Assembly: GCA_910578755.1 (NCBI GenBank)
Contig: CAJTSZ010000059.1
Coordinates: 1-13,693 of the forward strand
DNA from: an uncultured Oscillospiraceae bacterium
GTDB lineage: Bacteria; Bacillota; Clostridia; Oscillospirales; Ruminococcaceae
DNA: 13,693 nucleotides
Reading direction: 5' to 3'
The position numbers and the translations under genes were made by a program. Below, piece by piece: positions 1-7,182 of the stretch (the first letter of the stretch is position 1; each line of letters starts with the position of its first letter). The notes under the pieces are model-generated. The model ran no database searches and was not told where the DNA came from. It saw only the letters and a list, made by a program, of their open reading frames with translations.

Positions 1-71
1 TTTTTGGGCTTCGCCTGCAAAACTTGTGGAAAGTGTTTTGTTATGGCCCCAATATATTTGCACAATAAAAA

Positions 72-94
72 GCAGCCAGCGTTTTGCTGGCTGC
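72..94 (-). terminator. Leftward intrinsic terminator
   Basis: A 9-bp perfect stem (GCAGCCAGC / GCTGGCTGC, loop GTTTT). Read on the minus strand it is followed by five U (complement of A67-A71). It would end transcripts coming from the right, possibly the recombinase transcript, although that gene's stop codon is about 290 bp away. Confidence 0.7.
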
Positions 95-111
95 CAAATA
101 AGTGCTTTCAT

Positions 112-347
112 TGGAACGATTATCCCATCTTGTAAACTGGGCATCAGACGCTTTGCAATAATCACTTTTACCAGCTTTCCGTGACCGATAAAATAGACTT
201 TTTCGTTCCAGTTTGCTATAATATTTTCATAAGTAAACTTACTAAAATGCGGGGGTTTATTTATGTATAATAATCAATATGAATAATAAAGATAGGGAAA
301 AAGCGTGACTGATAATTCCTATATTTTCCTGTTTGGTAGGAACGAAA
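112..347. repeat. Three copies of a GGAACGA motif around a promoter
   Basis: TGGAACGA at 112-119 is inverted as TCGTTCCA at 203-210. TTTCGTTCC at 201-209 is a 9-bp perfect inverted match to GGAACGAAA at 339-347. The -10 box at 217-222 sits inside the 201-347 interval, while the -35 lies just outside it. The group sits directly beyond the 3' end of a serine recombinase gene, so these could be recombinase sites. A 9-bp match over 300 bp could also occur by chance. Confidence 0.35.
194..222 (+). promoter_or_regulatory. Predicted sigma-A promoter, extended -10
   Basis: TAGACT (194-199), a 17-bp spacer and TATAAT (217-222), with TGC directly before the -10 (extended -10). The predicted start is near 229. 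No convincing gene follows: the only start nearby (263) gives a 7-codon frame, and the transcript would run antisense into the recombinase gene. Function unknown; it lies between copies of the GGAACGA motif. Confidence 0.5.
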
Positions 348-361
348 TTTCCTACATTTTC
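316..361. repeat. Short direct and inverted repeat cluster
   Basis: TTCCTATATTTTC (316-328) recurs as TTCCTACATTTTC (349-361), with 12 of 13 bases equal and starts 33 bp apart. The second copy is also the right arm of an inverted repeat, GTAGGAA (336-342) / TTCCTAC (349-355). Such spacing suits a protein-binding site; no U-tract follows, so it is not a clear terminator. Confidence 0.4.
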
Positions 362-380
362 TTTTTAAATCGACATAAAC

Positions 381-977
381 TTATTTTCCGTGTACCCACC
401 TTAAAAAGGTGTCCTGTGCAATGCAAAGCTGCCTGGCCGCCTCCCTGGAGGTGATTTTTTTATTTTCCCACTCCTGTTTTAGCTGCCAAAATTGTTCCGG
501 CACCGGTTTTCGGGGCCGGCCAAAGCGTACCCCCCGCATTTTGGCGGCTACAATGCCTTCCTTTTGACGCTGGTGGATGTTTTCCCGTTCGGTTTGCGCC
601 ACATAGGATAAAATTTGCAGTACCAAATCTGCTACAAAAATATCTGTAAGGCCGTCCCCGGTTTTTCGGGTGTCCAGCAGGGGCATATCCAGCACCACAA
701 CTTTTACCTGTTTTTCCTTGGTGATAATGCGCCATTGCAGCAGGATTTCCTCATAATTGCGGCCCAGCCGGTCAATGGATTTAATAACCAAAGTGTCGCC
801 GGGGCGGATTTTCCTCATCAGCTTTTGGTACTGCGGGCGGTTGAAGTCCTTCCCGCTGAGCTTGTCCATATAGATGTGTTTGTTAAGAACCGGGAAATTG
901 TGCAAAGCAAGGTACTGCCGGTCCTCGTTTTGTTCCTTTGTAGATACACGGATGTAGCCATAGGTTGTGTTTTTCAT
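381..977 (-). CDS. Small serine recombinase (resolvase/invertase family)
   Basis: A 198-residue site-specific recombinase of the resolvase/DNA-invertase family, expected to cut and rejoin two short DNA sites through a phosphoserine link. The N-terminal catalytic domain (about 1-145) has YIRVST with the nucleophile Ser12 and Arg10, plus the family motif IDRLGRN (68-74) with Arg70 and Arg73. The long linking helix follows (about 120-145). The C-terminal part (about 172-196, ITSREAARQLCIA) is a helix-turn-helix for DNA recognition. The length is normal for the family, so the gene appears intact. A strong AAAGGAGG lies about 6 nt before the ATG. There is no transposase or second mobile gene beside it in the window, so it is an orphan recombinase. 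It could be an invertase, a resolvase left from a transposon, or a plasmid-type resolvase. The family is certain; the target site is not. Confidence 0.93.
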   Translation of the reverse strand: MKNTTYGYIRVSTKEQNEDRQYLALHNFPVLNKHIYMDKLSGKDFNRPQYQKLMRKIRPGDTLVIKSIDRLGRNYEEILLQWRIITKEKQVKVVVLDMPLLDTRKTGDGLTDIFVADLVLQILSYVAQTERENIHQRQKEGIVAAKMRGVRFGRPRKPVPEQFWQLKQEWENKKITSREAARQLCIAQDTFLRWVHGK

Positions 978-1290
978 AAAGGCCTCCTTTTACTATCGGT
1001 TTCAAGATAAAACTGTTTTACATCTACCATTTTAAAGGAAGGGACGCTTAAAAAAAATGAAACAGGGACCCCATTAGCAGCTGACAGCCCCAATTTTAAT
1101 CCCAAAAACCATACTTCCCCTTATAATTGATAGGTAACACCAGCAAATTGTATACAGGGCAATAAAATATTTTACAGCCTTGTTAAGCCATATGCCGCCC
1201 ACCAATATTCTTTACACAGAGGGTCAGCTTGATGTGGCGGAAATTATGTGCTACAATAATAGTAATAACTTGTTATAAGGAGGGACTGAT
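978..1290. other. Divergent intergenic region, 313 bp
   Basis: This region lies between the leftward recombinase and the rightward gene at 1291. It holds the recombinase ribosome site (complement of CCTCC at about 981-985), AT-rich stretches and the rightward promoter at 1229-1257. I found no well-spaced leftward promoter for the recombinase and no long repeat or gene. Confidence 0.6.
1229..1257 (+). promoter_or_regulatory. Predicted sigma-A promoter for the 1291 gene
   Basis: TTGATG (1229-1234), a 17-bp spacer and TACAAT (1252-1257), preceded by TGC (extended -10). The start of transcription should be near 1264, giving a short leader with AAGGAGGG at 1277-1284, 6 nt before the ATG at 1291. 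Confidence 0.65.
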
Positions 1291-1683
1291 ATGGGGAATA
1301 CCCTGAAACAGGATATTCGTTTAGCATCGGAGTGGGTGGCAGGGGCGTTGAACTCATCGGGCTACAAGGCGGACTATTCTTTGGAAAGCATGAAAGAGAT
1401 TGACCGTTTTTTTGATGAGCAAAGCGCAGAAACCGGGCTGATTTCCCAAAACCGCGGCAGTATTTTGTTCAGCCTAGGCGCCTATGTTGGAGAAACAGCC
1501 ATTGGCTTATACGGCGGGGAATGGGTTACAGATGACGATGACCCCCAGGGGGAAATTAAAATTGCTGTTCAGCTGGAGAACGGAATAATTATGTGGCCGG
1601 TTATCCGGTGTATGAAACGGTACGACCATGGGCAGGAAGAAAGTATTTACGCTTATCTTCTTGTTTTAAGTGATAAAAATTAA
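1291..1683 (+). CDS. Small cytosolic protein of unknown function
   Basis: A 130-residue soluble, acidic protein without signal peptide or membrane segment. The middle and end read FSLGAYVGE (about 61-69), GGEW (about 75-78), MWPVI and MKRYDHGQEES. A G-A-Y-hydrophobic-G-E / G-G-x-W / Pro / K-R-x-x-x-G order is one I associate with a loose group of small uncharacterised bacterial proteins, but I cannot name the family with confidence. An ideal ribosome site (AAGGAGGG, 6 nt) and its own promoter support it as a real gene. A second small gene follows 58 bp downstream with no terminator between, so the two are probably co-transcribed. Function unknown. Confidence 0.85.
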   Translation: MGNTLKQDIRLASEWVAGALNSSGYKADYSLESMKEIDRFFDEQSAETGLISQNRGSILFSLGAYVGETAIGLYGGEWVTDDDDPQGEIKIAVQLENGIIMWPVIRCMKRYDHGQEESIYAYLLVLSDKN

Positions 1684-1741
1684 AGTCCCTTTTGGCAAAA
1701 AACAATAGGATTGGCCTGTTTTACAGCTTAGGGAGAGGATT

Positions 1742-1978
1742 TTGTTGTTAAAAAAAGTAAATCATATTTTAAATATCGTCCTGGGTTCGTCTATTGGGGT
1801 GTTTATAGGCCATGGGGCATATTTATTTTGGGACTACAAAAAGCACCCTGGTTTATACGCAATGCAAGGTGCACCTTGGTACACCAGCATTTTGCTTTAT
1901 GGCGCGTGTACGGCTGTTGTTTTTATTGCAGTTGGCGTTATAAAGCTGATTATTTGGAAAAAGCAAAAGGAGTTATAG
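1742..1978 (+). CDS. Small two-helix membrane protein
   Basis: A 78-residue protein with two predicted transmembrane helices (about 8-30 and 47-72), a short loop of about 16 residues (YKKHPGLYAMQGAPW) and a basic C-terminus (KKQKEL). The start is TTG at 1742, with a second TTG directly after; GGGAGAGG lies about 4-11 nt upstream. It follows the 1291 gene on the same strand without a terminator and is followed by the hairpin at 2016-2045, so these two genes look like one operon. No family recognised. The hydrophobic pattern, the charged tail and the ribosome site argue for a real gene. Confidence 0.7.
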   Translation: MLLKKVNHILNIVLGSSIGVFIGHGAYLFWDYKKHPGLYAMQGAPWYTSILLYGACTAVVFIAVGVIKLIIWKKQKEL

Positions 1979-2015
1979 GGGGAAAAATACTCTTTATAGG
2001 AGGCTTAAAAAGGAA

Positions 2016-2045
2016 TAAGGGGGCTGCCTATTGGCAGCCCCCTTA
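2016..2045. terminator. Bidirectional intrinsic terminator
   Basis: A 13-bp perfect stem (TAAGGGGGCTGCC / GGCAGCCCCCTTA, loop TATT) is followed on the plus strand by TTTTTAC. On the minus strand the stem runs into TTCCTTTTT. It separates the rightward gene ending at 1978 from the leftward fbp ending at 2054, so it can serve both. Confidence 0.9.
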
Positions 2046-2053
2046 TTTTTACT

Positions 2054-4048
2054 TTACAGGAAAAGGTTTTCTTTTGTGTGGGTTTGTTTAATAATACCCA
2101 TGCGGTAAGCGTTCATCAGCATTTTTAAGTCCTCTATTTTTTCCCGGTGAACCTCGCCGCTGTCGGTATCGGCCACCATCATACGCTTTTCCAGGAACTC
2201 GAAAATGTTGGAGGTGGAGTGGATGTCAGTGTTATTTTCCACGGCATCTTCAATGGTGGTGAAGGGCTCGTGGGCAACAATGCGCATATCGTTGGAGTTA
2301 GAAATTAAGGTATAACCTGCAATGCCGGTGGTGTTATGGTAAGCCCGGCAGAAACCGCCATCTATAACCACCAGGCGCCCGTTGCCCTTAATGGGGCTTT
2401 CCCCGTTTTTGGCTTTTACCGGCACATGGCCGTTAACAATATGGGAATGGGAGGAGGAAAGGCCAAATTCAGCAAGGACGTTAAGGCACATTTTTTCCTG
2501 GTTTACATGGTCGTAATAGGGGTTTTTGGGTTCGGCCCAGGTGGTTTTGTCCTCAATAAACAGCCGTTCAAAGGTGGTCATTACATTGCGCCCAAACAAG
2601 GGGGAGTTTTTTCCACACCACAGGTACCACATAAAGTCCTTGGCGTGGGCGCGCACCTGGGTGTTGGTTGGGGCGAAGTAAGCCTGGCGGGCTAAGGTTT
2701 CGCAGTGGTTCATCAGTTCGCGGCCAAAATAGGTTTGGCCGTCCAGTTCAATGCGGGAGAAGGAGCCGTCCTTTTCCATGGGGACACAGCCGTGAAACAG
2801 CAGGTTGCCATTGCAGCAGGTAAACATTTCCCCTTTGGAATACAGGAAGGAAACGTGGCGCTGGAGCTTTTCACACCGTTTAAAACCCTGTTTAATATTT
2901 TCCATAACCTGTTCTTCTTCCGGGGTTAGGTTATAGGGGTCCTGGGGGTTAACAGTAGGGAAGGAGCAGTCCCGCATAGGGTAGGCCACGCCGCCTATGG
3001 TGACGGTTTTGGCTTCGTAGTTAATTTTATCCAGGAGCAGACGGTCCTCCATATGGTATTCCGGGTGGCGGAGGATAATGCGGCCCTCCAGCTTCAGCAT
3101 AATAACATCAATGGCTTTTTTCATTTGGGCATACAGCCGTACTTCCTTGGAGCCATGCTTGCTGGTATTCACCACCTTTGGGGTAAACACTGGGCAATCC
3201 CCATAGGTTTCCTGGGCAAACAGGGCCAGTTCCCGCAGGTTAATGCCGTAAACGTCCTCAATTAAATCCACATTGTCGTATTGCAGGCAGTTGTTCAGCA
3301 CGTTAGCAATGCAGGCCCGGCTGCCGGCGGCGGCGCCCATCCATAAAATATCGTGGTTGCCCCACTGGATATCTACGCTGTGGTGTTCCATTAGTTTTTC
3401 CATAATAATATCCGGGCGGGGGCCGCGGTCAAAAATATCCCCCAGTATATGGAGCCTGTCCACCGCCAAGGATTTAATGAGGCTGGAAAGGGCGACAATT
3501 AAATCATCGGCCATATCCAGCTGTATCATGGTTTGAATAATGGTATCATAGTATTTTTCCTTGTTTTGTTCGTCGTAGTTGGTGTGGAGCAGCTCGTCAA
3601 TAATGTATTCGTAGCCTATGGGCATACGGTCCCTGGTAATTTTGCGGGAATACTTGGAGGAAAGCAGCCGGGCCAGTTCTACCAGGCGCTGAATGGTAAT
3701 GCGGTACCAGTCGGGCATATTGGTGTTTTGCCGCTTTACCAGTTCCAGCTTTTGCTTGGGGTAGTACACCAGGGTGGCAAGGCTGTCCCGTTCGTTTAAG
3801 GGGATGGTGTGGTCGAAGAGGTTATCCACCTTTTCCCGAATAACGCCGGAGGCATTATTTAAAATGTGGATAAAAGCGTCGGCTTCCCCGTGCAGGTCGC
3901 TGATAAAGTGCTCGGTGCCCTTTGGCAGCGCGTCGTAGGAGGCCAGGTTTACAATGCGGGCGGCCACATCCTGAATGGATGGGTATTTTTGGGAGAGCAT
4001 ACGCAAATATTTGCGGTTATCGCGGATTTGAATCAGTTTTTCTTTCAT
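2054..4048 (-). CDS. fbp: Fructose-1,6-bisphosphatase, class III
   Basis: Hydrolyses fructose 1,6-bisphosphate to fructose 6-phosphate and phosphate in the cytosol, a committed step of gluconeogenesis. From the ATG at 4048 the protein has 664 residues, matching the roughly 640-670 of the Bacillota class III family. Metallophosphatase-type motifs are visible: FISDLHGEADAF (about 48-59, Asp51 and His53), GDIFDRGPRPD (about 203-213) and QWGNHDILW (about 228-236). Toward the end are NGHVPVKAKNGESP and the VIDGGFCRAYHNTTGIAGYTL block of this family. GAGG lies 6 nt before the chosen ATG. The frame stays open for 50 further codons to an ATG at 4198 and encodes a hydrophobic segment; this is treated as a finding, and the 4048 start fits the family better. 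Transcribed alone, ending at the hairpin 2016-2045. Confidence 0.96.
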   Translation of the reverse strand: MKEKLIQIRDNRKYLRMLSQKYPSIQDVAARIVNLASYDALPKGTEHFISDLHGEADAFIHILNNASGVIREKVDNLFDHTIPLNERDSLATLVYYPKQKLELVKRQNTNMPDWYRITIQRLVELARLLSSKYSRKITRDRMPIGYEYIIDELLHTNYDEQNKEKYYDTIIQTMIQLDMADDLIVALSSLIKSLAVDRLHILGDIFDRGPRPDIIMEKLMEHHSVDIQWGNHDILWMGAAAGSRACIANVLNNCLQYDNVDLIEDVYGINLRELALFAQETYGDCPVFTPKVVNTSKHGSKEVRLYAQMKKAIDVIMLKLEGRIILRHPEYHMEDRLLLDKINYEAKTVTIGGVAYPMRDCSFPTVNPQDPYNLTPEEEQVMENIKQGFKRCEKLQRHVSFLYSKGEMFTCCNGNLLFHGCVPMEKDGSFSRIELDGQTYFGRELMNHCETLARQAYFAPTNTQVRAHAKDFMWYLWCGKNSPLFGRNVMTTFERLFIEDKTTWAEPKNPYYDHVNQEKMCLNVLAEFGLSSSHSHIVNGHVPVKAKNGESPIKGNGRLVVIDGGFCRAYHNTTGIAGYTLISNSNDMRIVAHEPFTTIEDAVENNTDIHSTSNIFEFLEKRMMVADTDSGEVHREKIEDLKMLMNAYRMGIIKQTHTKENLFL

Positions 4049-4165
4049 AGCAAACCTCGCTTTTTGGCGCCTAGGGCGAAACAGGGCGGCCCAGCGCCAT
4101 AATATAAATAATAACAATAAACCGAAAAGCGGCAGGCCATAAGACGGACTGCTGCCCATAATTAC

Positions 4166-4171
4166 AGTATA
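4166..4171 (-). promoter_or_regulatory. Possible extended -10 for fbp
   Basis: On the minus strand TATACT (4171-4166) is preceded by TGG, an extended -10 pattern, but no good -35 is seen 16-18 bp upstream. The start would be near 4159, giving a leader of about 110 nt before the ATG at 4048. Weak evidence. Confidence 0.35.
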
Positions 4172-4293
4172 CCATACGGCGGAAGAAAAAGGTACCATTG
4201 CGCCCCTTTTTTATTGTTTGGAGATAAACTTAACCATAAAGCGGTGAAAAATAGCTGTAAAGGGCAAAAGATTTTAAAGATTGTAGGATTTTA

Positions 4294-4322
4294 TTGAAAA
4301 AATGAAGACGATCTCCTATAAT
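4294..4322 (+). promoter_or_regulatory. Strong predicted sigma-A promoter for mreB
   Basis: TTGAAA (4294-4299), a 17-bp spacer and a perfect TATAAT (4317-4322). Transcription should begin near 4329, about 140 nt before the mreB start codon, leaving a long leader. Confidence 0.8.
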
Positions 4323-4328
4323 AGTAAC

Positions 4329-4468
4329 GTATCTATTTGGCCTTTGTGCGGCTCACCCTGCCCAGCAAAGGGAACGGGTTGGAAGGGACACAGCGGGCCA
4401 AGGTTGCCCGGTAAAAGAATTTTTTAAAGTACGCCAACTTGCGTACTTATGATAGGTGGTACAACAGT
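4329..4468 (+). promoter_or_regulatory. Structured mreB leader with alternative pairings
   Basis: About 140 nt between the promoter and mreB. TTGGCC (4337-4342) can pair with GGCCAA (4396-4401), closing an inner arm with ACCC/GGGT and CCC/GGG pairs. CGGGC (4394-4398) can instead pair with GCCCG (4406-4410); the two pairings share bases and exclude one another. A further perfect 8-bp hairpin, AAGTACGC (4427-4434) / GCGTACTT (4441-4448), ends 5 nt before the ribosome site AGGTGG (4454-4459). It matches no riboswitch class I know. Regulatory role is inferred. Confidence 0.45.
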
Positions 4469-5473
4469 ATGGATATTGGAATTGACCTGGGAACGGCAAC
4501 CGTCCTTATTTACATTAACGGGGAGGGCATTGCCCTTTCCGAACCTTCCGTTGTGGCAGTAAACCACAAAACAGGCAAGGTGCTGAGCGTGGGGGAGGAA
4601 GCCTATAAAATGCTGGGCAAAACCCCGGCTTACATCAGCGCCGTCCGCCCGCTGCAAAAGGGGATTGTGTGTGATTACAAAGTAACGGAAGAAATGATAC
4701 AGTATTTTATTAAAAAGGTTTGCAAGGACAGGCTGGTAAAACCCCGCATTGCTATTTGCGTGCCCTCCAGTATTACCAATGTGGAATCCAACGCGGTAAT
4801 GGACGTTGCCCTTTCGGCGGGGGCCCGCAAGGTATTTTTAATTGAGGAGCCGGTGGCGGCGGCCATTGGCGCAGGGATTGATATTTCCCAGCCCAACGGC
4901 AATTTAATTGTGGACATTGGCGGCGGCACTACGGATATTGCGGTGCTTTCCTTAAACGGTATTGTCAATAAAACCTCTGTTAGGACGGCGGGGGATTCCT
5001 TTTCCCAGGTGATTATCCGCTATATACGCCTGAACCACGGCGTACTGATAGGGGAAAGCATGGCGGACCAGCTGAAAAAGGAAATAGGCAGTGTAGATTA
5101 CACAGAGGATAAAGCTATGATTGCTAAGGGGCGCAGTTTAATTACCGGTTTGCCCCGTGGGGTGGAAATAACCCGCAGTATGCTGTACCCGGTGCTTTAC
5201 AATGAAGGGCAGCAAATTGCAGCTGCTGTAAAAGAGGTTATAGAAAAGACGCCGCCGGAGCTGGTGGGAGATATTTCTACCAATGGCATTGTTATGACAG
5301 GGGGCGGCAGCCTGTTGGACGGTATAGACCGCTTGCTCTCTCAGGAAACAAGAATTCCTGTGCGTGTAGCGGAAAACGCGGTGGAGTGCGTGGCCCTTGG
5401 CACAGGGAAATCCTTTTTGTATTTGGATACTTTGGTAGATGGCTTTGTAAGCCCTTCTACCAAAAAGTTTTAA
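4469..5473 (+). CDS. mreB: MreB-family actin-like cell-shape protein
   Basis: A 334-residue bacterial actin that forms ATP-dependent filaments under the membrane and guides sidewall peptidoglycan synthesis. All nucleotide-pocket motifs are present: phosphate-1 IGIDLGTATVLIYI (3-16), connect-1 EEPVAAAIGAGI (126-137), phosphate-2 IVDIGGGTTDIAVLS (147-161) and the adenosine motif GIVMTGGGSLLDGID (273-287). ATG 4469 is chosen because AGGTGG lies 9 nt upstream and the protein begins directly with the first strand; a TTG at 4439 would lie inside the leader hairpin. There is no mreC or mreD beside it, so it may be one of several MreB/Mbl paralogues. The trmN6 gene begins 83 bp downstream without a clear terminator between. 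Confidence 0.95.
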   Translation: MDIGIDLGTATVLIYINGEGIALSEPSVVAVNHKTGKVLSVGEEAYKMLGKTPAYISAVRPLQKGIVCDYKVTEEMIQYFIKKVCKDRLVKPRIAICVPSSITNVESNAVMDVALSAGARKVFLIEEPVAAAIGAGIDISQPNGNLIVDIGGGTTDIAVLSLNGIVNKTSVRTAGDSFSQVIIRYIRLNHGVLIGESMADQLKKEIGSVDYTEDKAMIAKGRSLITGLPRGVEITRSMLYPVLYNEGQQIAAAVKEVIEKTPPELVGDISTNGIVMTGGGSLLDGIDRLLSQETRIPVRVAENAVECVALGTGKSFLYLDTLVDGFVSPSTKKF

Positions 5474-5556
5474 CATCAGCGCTAAAACAGGGGTAAAAGG
5501 CCCCTTGCTGCACAGGGAAAAAAGAGGCAGCAGTAACGGAAAGGGAGGACGGCCTT

Positions 5557-6321
5557 TTGGAGGAAAAGGAGCAAATAACACAACAGCTGGTGCTTTTTAA
5601 TAAAGAAGAATGTTCCTTTGAGGAGATTTACGGGGGATTGAAAATTTGCGTTACCCCGGACCATAAATTTGGCACAGACGCTTTTTTGCTTTCGGATTTT
5701 GCGCAAATACGCTGGAAGGACACCGCAATAGACCTTGGTACAGGCTGTGGGATTATTCCCCTGCTGTGGTTTAGGGAAATGGCGGACGCCCCCAAAATTG
5801 CCTATGGGGTGGATATTCAGCCCAAGGCGGTTTGGCAGTTTAGGCAAACGGTGGACGCCTGCGGGCTGGGGCAGCGGCTTATTCCCGTGGAGGCGGATTT
5901 AAAGGATTTAAAGGGCAGGGTGCCTATGGGCAGCTTTGACCTTGTTACCTGCAACCCGCCTTATAAGGCGGCCAGCACCGGTATTTTAAACCAAATGGAC
6001 AGCCATACCATTGCCCGGCATGAGGTGCTGTGCAGCATTGGCGATGTGTGCAAAGCCGCTGCAAGGCTGCTGAAATTTGGCGGCAGGCTTTGTATTTGCC
6101 AGCGCCCGGAACGCCTTTTGGATACTTTGGAGGCCATGCGCCAGGCCAAGGTGGAGCCAAAACGGCTGCGCTTTGTACAAAAGCAAGGGGACACGGCGCC
6201 TTGGCTGTTTTTGGTGGAGGGCAGGCAGGGCGGCAAGCCCTACCTTAAGGTGGAGGCCCCCTTTATTGTTCAGGAAGAGGGGGGATTTTCCAAAGAGCTG
6301 CAGGCGGTGTACCGGCTGTAA
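5557..6321 (+). CDS. trmN6: tRNA1(Val) A37 N6-methyltransferase family protein
   Basis: A class I SAM-dependent N6-adenine methyltransferase of the TrmN6/YabB family (254 residues), expected to methylate A37 of a tRNA. FGTDAFLLSDFA (38-49) is the family's N-terminal signature. DLGTGCGIIPLL (59-70) is the SAM-binding motif I, GVDIQ (84-88) the acidic loop, and CNPPYKAAS (132-140) the NPPY catalytic motif for amino-group methylation. The start is TTG at 5557, with AAGGGAGG about 8 nt upstream. The gene lies 24 bp before rsmI on the same strand, a pairing common in Bacillota that supports one RNA-modification operon. The exact tRNA substrate in this organism is inferred from the family. Confidence 0.93.
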   Translation: MEEKEQITQQLVLFNKEECSFEEIYGGLKICVTPDHKFGTDAFLLSDFAQIRWKDTAIDLGTGCGIIPLLWFREMADAPKIAYGVDIQPKAVWQFRQTVDACGLGQRLIPVEADLKDLKGRVPMGSFDLVTCNPPYKAASTGILNQMDSHTIARHEVLCSIGDVCKAAARLLKFGGRLCICQRPERLLDTLEAMRQAKVEPKRLRFVQKQGDTAPWLFLVEGRQGGKPYLKVEAPFIVQEEGGFSKELQAVYRL

Positions 6322-6345
6322 CCATAATACGGGAAGGAGAGGAAT

Positions 6346-7182
6346 ATGGCAGGAATATTATATGTTGTAGGGACCCCCATTGGCAATTTGGAGGATATGA
6401 GCTACCGTGCCATAGAAACCCTGCGTTGGGTGGATTTTATTGCAGCGGAGGATACCCGGGTGACCCTAAAGCTGCTGAACCATTTTGAAATAAAAAAGCC
6501 CATGGTAAGCTACCACGACCACAACATCCGGGAAAAGGGGGAGCAGATTATAAAAAAGCTGCTGGCAGGCGAAAACGGCGCTATTGTAACGGATGCCGGC
6601 ATGCCCTGTATTTCGGACCCGGGGGAGGATTTGGTAAAACTGTGCGCCCAAAACGGGGTAGAGGTAAAGGTGGTGCCAGGACCCAGCGCGGCGGTTTCCG
6701 CCTTGGCCCTTTCCGGCTTAAATACCAGCAAATTTGTTTTTGAAGGTTTTTTAACCACCAATAAATCCGGCCGGTACGAGGCTTTGGAAAACTTAAAGCG
6801 GGAAACAAGAACGCTGATTTTTTATGAGGCTCCCCATAAGCTGCGGGACACCTTGGCGGATATGTACAAGGTGCTGGGCAACCGGAAAATTTCCCTGGCG
6901 CGGGAACTTACTAAAATTTACGAGGAGGTAAACCGCACCACTTTAGAGCAAGCCATTGCTTTGTACCAGGAAAAGAACCCCAAGGGGGAATATGTGCTTG
7001 TTGTAGAGGGCGCCTGCCTCAACGACGGGGAGGAGCAATTTACCCAGGAACAGGCGGTGGAAATGGTGTTGGCCCTCAGCGAAAAGGGGGTTCCCCTTTC
7101 CCAGGCTGCCAAGGATGTAGCGCGGCAGACCGGTTTTAAAAAGGGGGAACTTTACAAAACGGCTGTGGAACATATGGACTAA
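6346..7182 (+). CDS. rsmI: 16S rRNA (cytidine1402-2'-O)-methyltransferase RsmI
   Basis: A 278-residue tetrapyrrole-methylase-fold enzyme that adds a 2'-O-methyl group to C1402 in the decoding centre of 16S rRNA. The motifs are clear: VGTPIGNLEDMSYRA (8-22), AAEDTR (33-38), VTDAGMPCISDPG (81-93), VVPGPSA (109-115) and FEGFL (132-136), then a C-terminal helical part (about 225-278). The length is normal. GGAGAGG precedes the ATG. The stop codon (7180-7182) is part of a hairpin terminator, so trmN6-rsmI transcription should end here. Confidence 0.97.
   Translation: MAGILYVVGTPIGNLEDMSYRAIETLRWVDFIAAEDTRVTLKLLNHFEIKKPMVSYHDHNIREKGEQIIKKLLAGENGAIVTDAGMPCISDPGEDLVKLCAQNGVEVKVVPGPSAAVSALALSGLNTSKFVFEGFLTTNKSGRYEALENLKRETRTLIFYEAPHKLRDTLADMYKVLGNRKISLARELTKIYEEVNRTTLEQAIALYQEKNPKGEYVLVVEGACLNDGEEQFTQEQAVEMVLALSEKGVPLSQAAKDVARQTGFKKGELYKTAVEHMD

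Noticed and set aside
4394..4425. CGGGC/GCCCG hairpin plus the T-run in the mreB leader as an attenuator terminator
   Set aside because: The T-run starts about 10 nt after the stem, so it does not have the usual terminator geometry, although the competing pairing itself is kept as a finding.
4451..4468. AGGTGGTAC before mreB resembles the T-box antiterminator core
   Set aside because: The match is partial (no ACCGCG continuation), it overlaps the ribosome site, and no terminator or specifier stem fits; mreB is also not a T-box target.
5489..5505. AGGGG/CCCCT hairpin after mreB as a terminator
   Set aside because: The stem is only 5 bp with no U-tract after it; readthrough to trmN6 is more likely.
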